DNA from: Myxococcus guangdongensis
GTDB taxonomy: Bacteria; Myxococcota; Myxococcia; Myxococcales; Myxococcaceae
Direction of reading: 5' to 3'
DNA length: 64,000 bases
Assembly: GCF_024198255.1 (NCBI RefSeq)
Contig: NZ_JAJVKW010000021.1
Span: forward strand, 1 to 64,000
Positions 28,273 through 37,146 of the stretch are shown here, one piece after another (positions within the stretch are counted from its first letter, which is position 1; each line of letters opens with the position of its first letter). Under the pieces are notes generated by a model, which ran no database searches, was not told the DNA's origin, and saw nothing but the letters and a program-made list of their open reading frames with translations. A program made the translations under genes and the position numbers.

Positions 28273-28465
28273 TGGACGCAGGCGCGCGCAGAGCGCCCTC
28301 GCGTTGGAAGCCCGCCTTCTCCAGCACCCGACAGGACGCCGTGTTGTCGGCGAAGGGCAGCGCGAACAGCCGGAGGAGGTCCGTGTTCGCGAAGGACCAG
28401 ACACAGAAGGCATCGAGCGCGGCGCTGACGATTCCCCGCCCCCACAGCGAGCGGCCGAGCCGGTG
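28265..28465 (-). pseudogene. Truncated GNAT acetyltransferase remnant
   Basis: The minus strand encodes an intact-looking C-terminal part of a RimJ-type N-acetyltransferase: LGRSLWGRGIVSAALDAF (acetyl-CoA binding motif region), then FANTDLLRLFALPFADNTAS and CRVLEKAGFQREGALRA. The N-terminal half is missing. Upstream in the same frame the sequence loses family resemblance and leads into the SnoaL gene region, and no start codon with a ribosome site is seen. It overlaps the end of the thioesterase gene by a few bases. I read it as a gene broken by deletion. Confidence 0.7.
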
Positions 28466-28544
28466 GACATGGGGCGGAGCATGCCACGTGAGCGCTGTCC
28501 GATTCGTTCAAGACGCCTGGCGGACACGTGCCCATCTTCAGCCC

Positions 28545-28970
28545 ATGACCCTCTCCACCCAGGACGCCGCGCGCAGGCTCTACCGCCGACTCGAAGAGGC
28601 CATCCACTCCGGCGACTTCGACGTCGTCGATGACGTCATCCAGCAGGACGCCGTCGACCACCACCCGGACCCCGACATGACGCCGGGGCGCGAGGGAATC
28701 AAACAGGGGTTCGCCGGCCTGCGGGCCGCGTTCCCCGACATCCGCTTCGAACTCGAGGACCTGGTCGCCGAGGGGGACAAGGTCGCCTGTCGAATCACCG
28801 CCCGGGCGACGCACCTGGGGCCATTCATGGGCTTCGCTCCGACGGGGCTGCCGGTGAGCTACACCCTGCTGGACCTGCTGCGCTTCTCTCCCGAGGGGCG
28901 GCTGGTCGAGCGATGGGGGCTGGTAGAGGAGGGCCACCTGCGCCAGCAACTTGCGCGGCCGCCTCGCTGA
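28545..28970 (+). CDS. SnoaL-like (NTF2-fold) polyketide-cyclase-type protein
   Basis: A 141-residue protein of the SnoaL/NTF2 fold: ARRLYRRLEEAIHSGDFD, then VDHHPDPDMTPGREGIKQGF, AAFPDIRFELEDLVAEGDKV and the C-terminal LLRFSPEGRLVERWG. These are the usual elements of the SnoaL-like ester-cyclase group, including the DHHP segment. In natural-product clusters such proteins cyclise polyketides, but most stand-alone members have no assigned role. It lies 5 kb from the PKS genes and is not part of their operon, so a link is not supported. Confidence 0.85.
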   Translation: MTLSTQDAARRLYRRLEEAIHSGDFDVVDDVIQQDAVDHHPDPDMTPGREGIKQGFAGLRAAFPDIRFELEDLVAEGDKVACRITARATHLGPFMGFAPTGLPVSYTLLDLLRFSPEGRLVERWGLVEEGHLRQQLARPPR

Positions 28971-29114
28971 AGCCACCTCGAGGCTGCGGGCGTGTTCGCC
29001 CCTGGGACGAGGCTGCGCGTAATCGAACAGGGGGCGCGCCGCTCGCGTGCGTGAATCCAGGGAGTTGCAGCGGGAAGGCCGCATGGCACATGACTCGCAA
29101 TCATGCGGGCGCAC

Positions 29115-31547
29115 ATGGAGACCTTCCTTCAGGACGTGAAGTACGCGCTGCGCGGTCTGCGCAACAGCCCTGGCTTCACGCTCATGGCGGTGTGGGCCCT
29201 GGCGCTCGGGATTGGGGCGAACAGCGCGGTCTTCAGCGTGGTGAACGGGGTGCTCCTGCGTCCCCTGCCCTTCCACCAGCCCGAGCAGCTGGTGCGCCTG
29301 TACGGCAACCTCGCGGGCTGGGACCTGAAGGACATCACCTCGTCCGTCCCCGAGTACCAGGCCTATCGCCAGCAGCTGCGCGCCTTCTCGTCGGTGGGTG
29401 CCTACGTCCAGGGCGACATGACGCTCACCGGGCGGGATGCGCCCCAGCGCCTCACGGTGACGAAGGCCACCGCGTCGTTCGCGCCGACGCTCGGGCTCAC
29501 GCCGTCGATGGGGCGGTGGTTCACCGACGCGGAGGAGACGCCGGGGAAGGACCGCGTGGTGGTGCTCACGCAGGGCGCATGGCGCGCGTACTTCGCCCAG
29601 TCGAGGGACGTGCTGGGCAGGAGCCTCCAGCTCGATGGCGAGGCGTACACGGTGGTGGGCGTGCTCCCGGCCGGGGGCCTTTATCCGGAGGACATCGACC
29701 TCTACCTACCGCTGGCGCCGCCCGCGGAGCACTTCACGGAGAACTATCGCGGCGCGCGCTATCTCTCCGTGCTCGGTCGGCTCAAGCCCGGCATGACGGA
29801 GGAGGCCGCGCTGCGGGACATGGCGCAAGTCGCCGCACGGGAGTCCGAGGCCCATCCCCAGCATTACAAAGACGCGGGCTGGTCGTTGTCGCTCAAGACG
29901 CTGGAGGAGCGCACGGTCGGCAGCGTGAGGGGCACGCTGTGGATGCTGCTGGGCGCGGTGGGCTTCGTGCTGCTGGTGGCGTGCTCGAGCGTGGCGAACC
30001 TGCTGCTGGCGCGGGCGGTGGCGCGAGGCCGCGAGGTGGCCATCCGCGCGGCGCTCGGCGCGAGCCGCAAGCGGCTGGTGGCGCAGTTCCTGACGGAGAG
30101 CTTGATGCTGTCCGTCGCCGGAGGGTTGCTGGGCGTGCTGCTCGCGGCGTGGGGCCTGGAGGCGCTGCTCGCGCTGGTGGGTGACGGGTTGCCGAGGGCG
30201 ACGGAGGTCCAGCTGGACACGAGTTCGTTGCTCTTCACGGGCGGCGTGTCGCTGCTGACGGGGCTCCTCTTCGGGCTGGTGCCGGCGCTGCGTTCGAGCA
30301 GGGCGGACCTGGCGTCGACGATGAACCAGGGGGCGCGGGGCACGGTGGATGGAGGGACGAGCCGGCTGCGCGGCGGCTTCGTGGTGGCGCAGGTGGCGCT
30401 GGCGTTGGTGTTGCTCGTGGGCGCGGCGTTGTTCGGGCGCAGCTTCCTGGCGCTGCGTCGGGTGGACCCGGGGTTCGCGGCGGACGGTGTGCTCGCGGGC
30501 TGGGTGTCATTGCCGCAGGCGGGCTACGGGGAGAAGGCGCGGCAGGCGGACTTCCAGCGCGCGCTCCTGGAGCGTGTCCAGGCGCTGCCGGACGTGGAGG
30601 CGGTGGGGCTCACCAACCTCCTGCCGTTGTCGGGGCAGCGCGACAACACCTTCGACATCGAGGGGCGGACGTTGGACCCGAGCGCTCGGCTCCCGGCGGT
30701 GCAGTACCGGGCGGTGACGGCGGGCTACTTCCAGGCGCTGCGGGTGAAGCTGCACCAGGGGCGCATGTTGCGGGACACGGACGATGCGGGCTCACCCTGG
30801 GCGCTGGTCATCAACCAGCGCTTCGCGGACCTCTACTGGCCGCGCGGTGATGCGATGGGACAGCGGCTCAAGATGCACACGAAGGATGCGCAGTGGGCGA
30901 CGGTGGTGGGCATCGTCGAGGACCTGCGGGAGGCGAACCTGAGCGAGCCGGCGAGGCCCACGGCGTACTGGTCACTGGCGCAGCTGCCAGCGCTCCACAT
31001 GGGGATGGTGGTGCGGCCGAGGCATGGGGCGCCGGAGTCGGTGCGAGCGAGCCTCGAGTCGATGCTGCGCGAGGTGGACAGGGAGGTGCCGCTGTTCGGG
31101 GTGGCGCCGCTGTCCCAGCGGGTGGACGACGCGCTGGGCTCGCGGCGCATGTCCGCGTTGTTGATGGGGTTGTTCGCGGGCGTGTCGCTGTTGCTGGCGG
31201 CGCTCGGGATTGCGGGCGTCATCGCCTACTCGGTGGCGCAGCGCACGCGGGAGCTGGGCATCCGGATGGCGTTGGGGGCGGACCGGAGCGACGTGCTGCG
31301 GTTGGTCCTGGGACAGGGGATGCGGCTGGCGGTGGTGGGCGTCGGCGCGGGACTGGTGCTGTCGGTGGGCCTGGCGCTGGGGCTCGAGCAGGTCTGGGGG
31401 CCGATGTTGTACGAGGTGACGGCGAAGGACCCATGGACCTTCATCGGCGTGGCGGGGCTGCTCGGGGGCGTGGCGCTGGTGGCCACCTGGGTGCCCGCGA
31501 TGAAGGCGACCCGGGTGGACCCCATCGTCGCGCTCCGGGCCGAGTAG
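29115..31547 (+). CDS. ADOP-type ABC permease (duplicated MacB/FtsX-like)
   Basis: An 810-residue membrane protein beginning METFLQDVKYALRGLRNSPGFT, the conserved opening of the ADOP family of duplicated permeases. It has an N-terminal membrane helix followed by GANSAVFSVVNGVLLRPLPF, a MacB-like periplasmic domain, three helices around 280-400, a second periplasmic domain and three more helices ending VWVPAMKATRVDPIVALRAE-like. No ATPase gene is adjacent, which is normal for ADOP orphans. An in-frame ATG at 29103 is an alternative start; neither has a clear ribosome site. The transported substrate is unknown. Confidence 0.9.
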   Translation: METFLQDVKYALRGLRNSPGFTLMAVWALALGIGANSAVFSVVNGVLLRPLPFHQPEQLVRLYGNLAGWDLKDITSSVPEYQAYRQQLRAFSSVGAYVQGDMTLTGRDAPQRLTVTKATASFAPTLGLTPSMGRWFTDAEETPGKDRVVVLTQGAWRAYFAQSRDVLGRSLQLDGEAYTVVGVLPAGGLYPEDIDLYLPLAPPAEHFTENYRGARYLSVLGRLKPGMTEEAALRDMAQVAARESEAHPQHYKDAGWSLSLKTLEERTVGSVRGTLWMLLGAVGFVLLVACSSVANLLLARAVARGREVAIRAALGASRKRLVAQFLTESLMLSVAGGLLGVLLAAWGLEALLALVGDGLPRATEVQLDTSSLLFTGGVSLLTGLLFGLVPALRSSRADLASTMNQGARGTVDGGTSRLRGGFVVAQVALALVLLVGAALFGRSFLALRRVDPGFAADGVLAGWVSLPQAGYGEKARQADFQRALLERVQALPDVEAVGLTNLLPLSGQRDNTFDIEGRTLDPSARLPAVQYRAVTAGYFQALRVKLHQGRMLRDTDDAGSPWALVINQRFADLYWPRGDAMGQRLKMHTKDAQWATVVGIVEDLREANLSEPARPTAYWSLAQLPALHMGMVVRPRHGAPESVRASLESMLREVDREVPLFGVAPLSQRVDDALGSRRMSALLMGLFAGVSLLLAALGIAGVIAYSVAQRTRELGIRMALGADRSDVLRLVLGQGMRLAVVGVGAGLVLSVGLALGLEQVWGPMLYEVTAKDPWTFIGVAGLLGGVALVATWVPAMKATRVDPIVALRAE

Positions 31548-31567
31548 GCGGAAGACGCCTGTCCTGC

Positions 31568-32164
31568 TCAGGAGGAGCCATCCTCCTGCGGCTTCTCGCG
31601 GTGCAGATACGCGTATCCACCCCTGAGGCGTTCGAGGGCCTCCGCAGCCGAGGTGGCCACCGTGCCGACCCAACCGGGAACGGGCGTGTCGTCCGCGAGC
31701 ATCGCTTCCATCGCGGGGATGAGCGGCGGATGCGCTGTCGCGCCGAGCGCGAAGAGCGCGCAGTAGCGGACCTCCGGCGCGGAGTCCTTCAACGCCGCCA
31801 GCAGGGCCTGGACTCCTGCCTCGAAGCGCGTGGAGCCCACTTCGACTTCCGCGAACATGTAGGCGAGCCCCTCCGACGCCTGGCCTCGGACCTTCTCGCC
31901 CTCCGTCGGGTCGGACAGGACCCGAATCATGAGCTCCCACAGCGCGTCGGGTTCTCCATGCCAGCTCAGCGCATGGAGAATCGCCTGGCGATTGTCCGCG
32001 CGTCGCTCGAGCGCGAGCAGTTCGAGCAATCGGGGCAGGGTGGAGGGGTCGGACGAGAGGAGGTTCGCCGCGGGGATGATGCGCTCCCGCTCGGAGGAGA
32101 GGATGTCCTCGAGCGCGGCGTCACGCTGCTCCGGTGGCAACCGAGGGCGCTGCTTCCTGGCCAA
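31568..32164 (-). CDS. HEAT-like repeat protein
   Basis: A 198-residue helical protein with repeated helix pairs of HEAT type (LPRLLELLALERRADNRQA, GEKVRGQASEGLAYMF, ALLAALKDSAPEVRYCALFA, a repeat about every 35-40 residues). Such proteins act as protein-binding scaffolds. The start is a TTG at 32164 supported by GAGGT six bases upstream; no ATG with family sequence follows nearby. It converges with the ADOP permease across 20 bp. No specific function can be given. Confidence 0.75.
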   Translation of the reverse strand: MARKQRPRLPPEQRDAALEDILSSERERIIPAANLLSSDPSTLPRLLELLALERRADNRQAILHALSWHGEPDALWELMIRVLSDPTEGEKVRGQASEGLAYMFAEVEVGSTRFEAGVQALLAALKDSAPEVRYCALFALGATAHPPLIPAMEAMLADDTPVPGWVGTVATSAAEALERLRGGYAYLHREKPQEDGSS

Positions 32165-32321
32165 GCTCTACCTCGATGGGAATCGCCGCCAGCGTCGTGG
32201 GCGTCGAGCCCACCGAGCCCCTGCATCGCGGCCTGCGGACATCGAGGCCGCGATGGGACGGAAATCCCCCCCCGGAACTGACACCTGGCGCCGCGCCGCT
32301 ACGGCGGGCGCCCGGGGGACC

Positions 32322-34175
32322 TCACGCCGCGTCGCGCTCGGCGCTCTGTTGGTGGTCCTTGCTGGCGCGATGGCGGCCCAGGTAGTGGCCGAACGCGGCG
32401 AGCAGTGCCTCCGAGTCCTTCATCTTGTTCAAGCAGATGGACACCTTGCCCTGGGTGGCCCCCGTCCCGTTCAGGAGCAGGTCCAGGTACTTCTTGAACA
32501 TGCGGTCCTCGGTGGTCGCCGTCGTCACCTCGTTCAGGTGCACCGGCGCCGCCCACTCCTCGCAGTACACCTCGGCGTAGGTCAGCCGGACCTCGTGGCC
32601 CTCCTCCTTCGCCTCGAACGTCACCGGCGGGAAGTACCGCTCCACGTGCGCCTGCTCCTCGTCGTTGGACGGCGCGTACCGGTAGGCCAACGCCACGTCG
32701 TGCGCCTTCGAGAAGCGCGACTCGTACGCCCCCCACAACCGCGCCTCGATGCCATCCGCGTCCTCGAACGCCTCCGCCCACGAGGACGTCACCGGCTCCA
32801 CGAGCATGCTCCCCATGTCGTCCGGCGACAGCTTCACATTCACGTTCTCCAACCGCGCCGACAGCGGCGGGTGCGAGTCGAACGGATGCGGCGTCACCGA
32901 GCCGTGCAAATCCCCCTGCAGCGCCTCCGACTGCGCGTACTCGGCGAAGCCATGCGCCACCCGCTGCGCGATCGCCACGCTCTGGTGCTGCTCGTCGCGG
33001 TTGAACAAGGCCGCCTCCACGCGGTCCCGGAAGTTGGCGTACGCGCCCACCTTCACCAACGAGTGCGCCACGTCCCGCCCCGAAGTCACGCTCGCCGCCA
33101 GCCGATCCGCCGCCAGCTCGCTCGCGCGCCGGCTGCGGCCCAACGACAGCTCGAACAGGCCCCGGTAGGACAACATGAAGTAGTAGATGGGCTTGGTCAG
33201 CCCCCCCTCGTGGAGCGCCTCCAGGTACTGGCCGAACCGCGCCAGCATCGGCGCCAGCCGCTTGCCGTGGCCCGTGTCGCCGCCCAGCAGGTGCCCCATC
33301 TCGTGCGCCAGCACCGCCTCCGCCTCGCGCCGCTCCAACAACCGCAGCAGCGCCAGGCTCACGTACAACGTGCGCCCCTTGAGCGTCCGCTCTCCCACGC
33401 GGATGTCGCTCTCCGTGACGAAGAAGTTCGCGTCGATGCCCGCCAGCAGGTGGTCCGGCGGCGGCGTCTGCAGCCGCTGACACAGCTTGCGCACGTGCGC
33501 CCAGAGCTCCGGCGCCTTCGACTCCTCGACGACCTCCGCCTCCACCTCGAAGTCCATCGGCGGACGACGGAAGATGGCCACCACCACCATGAACGCCGCC
33601 GCCGCCGCCATCAGCCCCACCGCGCCGATGAGCTTCACCGAGTAGCGCTGCGTCAGCACCGCCGTCACCCAGTACGACAGCCACACCGCCAGCGCCCCCT
33701 GGCCGATGACCTGGACCGCGCTCGCGAGCCGCAACAGGTTCCAGCCCACCACGAAGCTCAGGTACTGGAGGGGCCGGGAGATGAACGCCGCCAACCCGCA
33801 CAACAGGGCCACCAACGCGGAGGCGAGCCCCAACAGCACCAGGCCCCACGTCCCGCGGTACGCCCAGCCGAACTGCTTCGCGTCCGTGCACCCGTCACCG
33901 AAGCTGGCGCGGAAGCCCGCTCGCTCCTCGTCCGTGCTCATGCACGCGTCCACCGCGGAGAAGGTGCTGTACGCCTCCAGCACCTCCTTGCGCTGGACCT
34001 CGTCGAGTTCCCGGTCCAGCATCACCTGCTGCGAGATGGCGTTGCGGATGCGCTCGTCGAACCAGTTGCTGGCGTATCCCGTGAACCAGAGGCCGAACAC
34101 GGGAAGGGCGAACAACAGAAGCGCGGGCAATACATAACCGCGCAGGACACCGGAGGCGGAAGAGGTCGTGGCCAT
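32322..34175 (-). CDS. M48-family membrane zinc metallopeptidase
   Basis: A 617-residue protein with the zinc motif HEMGHLLGGD (catalytic glutamate between the two histidines) and, about 65 residues later, SELAADRLA giving the third ligand. There is one membrane helix near residues 12-32 and a cluster of three or four between about 100 and 205, before the catalytic domain. This architecture matches HtpX/Ste24-like peptidases that degrade misfolded membrane proteins. The C-terminal 200 residues contain DSHPPLSARLENV, also seen in M48 enzymes, and an unassigned tail. It is transcribed alone; no ribosome site is evident. Confidence 0.9.
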   Translation of the reverse strand: MATTSSASGVLRGYVLPALLLFALPVFGLWFTGYASNWFDERIRNAISQQVMLDRELDEVQRKEVLEAYSTFSAVDACMSTDEERAGFRASFGDGCTDAKQFGWAYRGTWGLVLLGLASALVALLCGLAAFISRPLQYLSFVVGWNLLRLASAVQVIGQGALAVWLSYWVTAVLTQRYSVKLIGAVGLMAAAAAFMVVVAIFRRPPMDFEVEAEVVEESKAPELWAHVRKLCQRLQTPPPDHLLAGIDANFFVTESDIRVGERTLKGRTLYVSLALLRLLERREAEAVLAHEMGHLLGGDTGHGKRLAPMLARFGQYLEALHEGGLTKPIYYFMLSYRGLFELSLGRSRRASELAADRLAASVTSGRDVAHSLVKVGAYANFRDRVEAALFNRDEQHQSVAIAQRVAHGFAEYAQSEALQGDLHGSVTPHPFDSHPPLSARLENVNVKLSPDDMGSMLVEPVTSSWAEAFEDADGIEARLWGAYESRFSKAHDVALAYRYAPSNDEEQAHVERYFPPVTFEAKEEGHEVRLTYAEVYCEEWAAPVHLNEVTTATTEDRMFKKYLDLLLNGTGATQGKVSICLNKMKDSEALLAAFGHYLGRHRASKDHQQSAERDAA

Positions 34176-34279
34176 GATCAGTGGAGAGTGGAGCCCTTAT
34201 CCCACGGATGGGTTCCCGCAAACCATGGCCCCCAGGGGCCCCGGAAAACAGCCACTGGGGATTCCCGAGGAAATCCCGG

Positions 34280-34630
34280 TCAACGCTTCTCGAGAATCGA
34301 GCGCGGGTCGAACGTGACGCGGATGTGGGTGATGCGTCCGTGCTCGACGTGGCACCAGTTGGCCACCGGCGTGGGCGCGCCGTCGTGCGGATGAATCTCG
34401 AACCAGGTCAGCACCTCCGGGCCATCCACGAAGCGGTGCAGCACGCGCATGCGGGGTGACACCTTCCACATGCCGTTGACGAGCCCCTTCACGCAGGCCT
34501 CCGCGCCCTCCGCCGTGCCGAGCGCGCCGACGAAGCTCACCTCGGGGGCGAGCGTCCCACGCAGCTTCGCCTCGTCCTTCGTCGTCCAGGCATCGAAGTA
34601 CGCCTTCACCACCTCCACGGGACTCTCCAC
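34280..34630 (-). CDS. SnoaL-like (NTF2-fold) small protein
   Basis: A 116-residue NTF2-fold protein: SPVEVVKAYFDAWTTKDEAKL, LAPEVSFVGALGTAEGAEA, VSPRMRVLHRFVDGPEVLTWFE and a C-terminal GRITHIRVTFDPR. I chose the GTG at 34630 because a perfect AGGAGG lies six bases upstream; the ATG at 34684 has a poorer site and would add residues without family match. Function is unknown: such domains bind small molecules or act as nonspecific isomerase-like enzymes. Confidence 0.8.
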   Translation of the reverse strand: MESPVEVVKAYFDAWTTKDEAKLRGTLAPEVSFVGALGTAEGAEACVKGLVNGMWKVSPRMRVLHRFVDGPEVLTWFEIHPHDGAPTPVANWCHVEHGRITHIRVTFDPRSILEKR

Positions 34631-34972
34631 GCTCCACCTCCTGGAATGGCCGACACGGGGGTGTGTCGGAGTCACCGTATTCATGGTCCTGGCCGCTGAC
34701 AGCCCTGTGTCAGGTTTCCGCGTCCCCTGCCACGAGGCGGCCCGTCGGCGCCCGTGAAGCCAGGCACCACGCATGGCGGACGAGCGTGCCTCGTGGATGA
34801 CGTGGAACTTCCACCCCAGTCAGTTCCTCGTCGTCGGGGCGGGCGCGGGCAACGAGGACATCGACGGCAACGGCGTCTCCCCTCCACCGCGCCGGGGCCC
34901 GATAACTGTCGGAGTGAGAGGGACAGGCTGGCGCCCCTCCAGCGACGATGAGGGGATTTCAGGCCCTGCTGC
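34631..34972. other. Spacer without recognised gene
   Basis: About 340 bp between the SnoaL-like gene and the end of the E2 gene. It contains the AGGAGG ribosome site of the SnoaL-like gene at its left end. I see no conserved coding frame and no clear terminator. The short frames present read as low-complexity Arg/Pro-rich sequence, as expected by chance in high-GC DNA. Confidence 0.5.
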
Positions 34973-35494
34973 TCACCCCGGTGCCTTGAACGGGACAAGC
35001 TCGTCCGCCATCGGCACGGGAACTCGCGGGTCATCCAGTGCAGCGAAGAGGTCGACCCGCTGGATGGGCAACTCTCCCATGTGCTCCTCGGCCCACCGTG
35101 CCGCCGCCCCGTTGAGCGGACTCTTGATGTTGTAGCTCTGGAAGGTGATGAGTTCACCGATGCGCACGATGAGCGCCGCAAGCGACTCACCCGCGCTCCA
35201 GTGGTCTCCAATGCAGATGGCGTGCGGGGCGATGTTCGGGTGGAAGACGGGCGTCAGCATGCGGCACTGGGGCGCCTGGCGCGGATAGCCCAGCGTGAGG
35301 AACACCTCCACGAGATGCTCATCCTTGGGCACCACCTGCTCGTTCTGCATGACCAGGCCACGCACCCTGTACTCCAGTCGGTATCGTTCGGGAGGATCTC
35401 CCGAGGCCTCTCGTATCCGGATGTAGGGATGGTGACCGAAGCAGCCCTGAACCATGCGCTGGTCCGCGACCAGTCGCCGATGTCTCACGTTCAT
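34973..35494 (-). CDS. Ubiquitin-conjugating enzyme E2-like protein
   Basis: A 173-residue protein with the E2 (UBC) fold signature. The segment CRMLTPVFHPNIAPHAICI holds an HPN tripeptide (H85-P86-N87) and, seven residues on, a cysteine (C94) in the place of the E2 catalytic cysteine. It is followed by a tryptophan (W99), a hydrophobic helix (LAALIVRIGELITF) and a conserved-looking SPLNGAAARW. Bacterial E2 relatives often lack HPN, so its presence suggests true thioester transfer of the Ubl. The ATG at 35494 has an AGGAG site and overlaps the stop of the trypsin-like gene (ATGA). It is the last of nine genes, with E1, Ubl, JAB and RING-like partners upstream. Function as E2 is inferred from sequence and context. 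Confidence 0.88.
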   Translation of the reverse strand: MNVRHRRLVADQRMVQGCFGHHPYIRIREASGDPPERYRLEYRVRGLVMQNEQVVPKDEHLVEVFLTLGYPRQAPQCRMLTPVFHPNIAPHAICIGDHWSAGESLAALIVRIGELITFQSYNIKSPLNGAAARWAEEHMGELPIQRVDLFAALDDPRVPVPMADELVPFKAPG

Positions 35495-36552
35495 GGGAGA
35501 CTCCTCTCCTCTTCGGAGGATGCTCGCACGAGCTCCCGAATGGGAGCATCCGCGTCGCGCAGCGCCTGGGCAATGGTGTCCGCGCTGATGGCGAACCCCA
35601 ACCCCTCCGAGTGGTTGCGATCCATGGCCCAGGTGTTGATGCCCAGGAACACTCCGTCCATGGAGTACAGCCCCCCGCCACTGTTGCCAGGATTGACGGC
35701 CACCTGGACCTGGAAGACGCGTCCCTCGATAGCGCCCATGGGAAGGCGTCGCACCGCGGAGAGCACGCCCGTGGTGTACGTGCCGTCGAAGCCCAGCGGG
35801 TTGCCCACCGCGAACACGTCGTCCCCCACCCGCGCGTCCGCCCGCGCACTCAGCGGCATGACTTCGCCCACGCGGGACTGTCCCGAGTGCGCCTCCACCA
35901 CGACCAGGTCCAGCCCCACCGGGCCACTCCAGAGCACGCGCCCCGCAACCTGCTCTCCATCGTGGAAGAGTACCCGAGGCATCGCCCCCTGGGGGCACTC
36001 GGCGACGTGGCGATTGGTCAACAGCAGCGTCCGCCCATCCCGACTCGCCACATTCACCCCCGAGCCGAGCAGACCCTCCGGGCCCTCGCACGTCAGGCGC
36101 ACGTTGGCGAGCAGGGCCTGTCGGATGTGCGAGGGGGCCGACATGACCTCCAACGCGCCAGACGTGAGCATGACGGGCGGAGCCGCGAGCCGGGGGACCT
36201 TCGACGGCATGAAGAGCGCCCACCCCAGTCCTCCCGTCCACGCGATGAGTTCGACGACCCCCACCAGGAGCCCCGCCAACGCGAGTCCGAAGCCACGCGT
36301 CCCTTCACGACCGCGCAGCCGAGACAGCGCCACCGCCCCGCAGAAGATGGCTACGGGTCCCAGCAGACAGCCCGCGAGCGGCACCCCGAGGAGCGACAAC
36401 GCCAGCGCTCCGGACGCCAGCGGGTCCACTCGCCGGGGGTCACCACGGGACGGAGCCGCGAGCGGGAGGGACGCACGCACGGGGAGCGGCAGGACGGCGC
36501 GCTCCACCTCCTGAAGTTCGATGCGGATACGCTCGGACTCGGGGGCACTCAT
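35491..36552 (-). CDS. Membrane-anchored trypsin-like (S1/HtrA-type) serine protease
   Basis: A 353-residue protein. Residues about 47-77 and 88-114 are membrane segments, followed by a trypsin-fold domain with H182 (TNRHVAEC), D215 (GLDLVVV) and S291 (NPGNSGGGLY), the full triad. No PDZ domain follows, unlike classical HtrA. The ATG at 36552 overlaps the TGA of the RING-like gene, and its own stop overlaps the E2 start, so synthesis is coupled to the Ubl operon. It may cut proteins that the pathway marks, or process pathway parts. Side of the membrane cannot be fixed from sequence alone. Confidence 0.9.
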   Translation of the reverse strand: MSAPESERIRIELQEVERAVLPLPVRASLPLAAPSRGDPRRVDPLASGALALSLLGVPLAGCLLGPVAIFCGAVALSRLRGREGTRGFGLALAGLLVGVVELIAWTGGLGWALFMPSKVPRLAAPPVMLTSGALEVMSAPSHIRQALLANVRLTCEGPEGLLGSGVNVASRDGRTLLLTNRHVAECPQGAMPRVLFHDGEQVAGRVLWSGPVGLDLVVVEAHSGQSRVGEVMPLSARADARVGDDVFAVGNPLGFDGTYTTGVLSAVRRLPMGAIEGRVFQVQVAVNPGNSGGGLYSMDGVFLGINTWAMDRNHSEGLGFAISADTIAQALRDADAPIRELVRASSEEERSLP

Positions 36553-37145
36553 GTCTCCGCACCGAAGAAGAGCCCGACAACCACGAACAGGAGCGTGGCC
36601 GCCGCCGCCACGCCAAGTCCGAGCCAGGCCATGACCCGGCGCTGGGATGGCAGCCGGCGAATCGCCGCGCGGTTGCGCAGGAACCAGACCCCGCCTACCA
36701 CCAGCGCCAGCGGCGCGGTGCAGGGTACCAGCCCCGCGATGAACAGCCAGAGGGCCGTGGTCCCCACCGCCGCGCGGCGCGCCTCCACCTGCTCCTGGGT
36801 CTCCACCTCGGCGGCCGTCATCGGCTGGTCCGAGGCGAACACGGCGCCACAGTGGCGGCAGCGCAGGGCCGCGACCTTGATCTGCTGCCCGCACTCCGTG
36901 CACGCCTTCTCCTCCTGCCCCCAGTAGGCATGACCGAGCGCCGGCGGCTCTCTGGGGCCGGAGGAGGGCATGTGGAGGCAGCCATACTGCGCGCAGCCGC
37001 CATTCTCCGCCCAGCACTCGGCATGGAACGGCGCCTCGCAGGCGGGGCAGGTGCCCACCTGCTCGTCGGTCGCGATGTCCGTCTGGCAGATGCCGCAGGT
37101 GTGGCCCACGTAGGCGGCCGTGGGTCGGGGCTCGAGCGCGGACAT
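36549..37145 (-). CDS. RING-like zinc-finger membrane protein (candidate E3)
   Basis: A 198-residue protein. The N-terminus has a cross-brace type set of ligands: C17-x2-C20, C33-x2-C36, H41-x2-C44, C51 and C56, resembling prokaryotic RING/treble-clef fingers. A second zinc ribbon follows (C82-x2-C85, C96-x2-C99), then two membrane helices (about 130-155 and 172-195). In eukaryotes RING proteins bring E2 and target together, and the gene lies beside E2, E1 and Ubl genes, so an E3-like role is plausible but unproven. The last pair C51/C56 is spaced by four rather than two residues, a departure from classical RING. The start has GAAGGAAG upstream and follows the FHA gene stop by one base. Confidence 0.8.
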   Translation of the reverse strand: MSALEPRPTAAYVGHTCGICQTDIATDEQVGTCPACEAPFHAECWAENGGCAQYGCLHMPSSGPREPPALGHAYWGQEEKACTECGQQIKVAALRCRHCGAVFASDQPMTAAEVETQEQVEARRAAVGTTALWLFIAGLVPCTAPLALVVGGVWFLRNRAAIRRLPSQRRVMAWLGLGVAAAATLLFVVVGLFFGAET

Positions 37146-37146
37146 C

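Noticed and set aside
28545..28970. SnoaL-like gene as a tailoring cyclase of the PKS cluster
   Set aside because: It lies about 5 kb beyond the cluster edge, on the other strand and among unrelated genes.
28026..29276. Minus-strand frame of 416 codons covering the SnoaL-like gene
   Set aside because: It lies opposite the well-supported SnoaL-like gene and the ADOP start, with low-complexity translation. Only the GNAT remnant in another minus frame resembles a protein.
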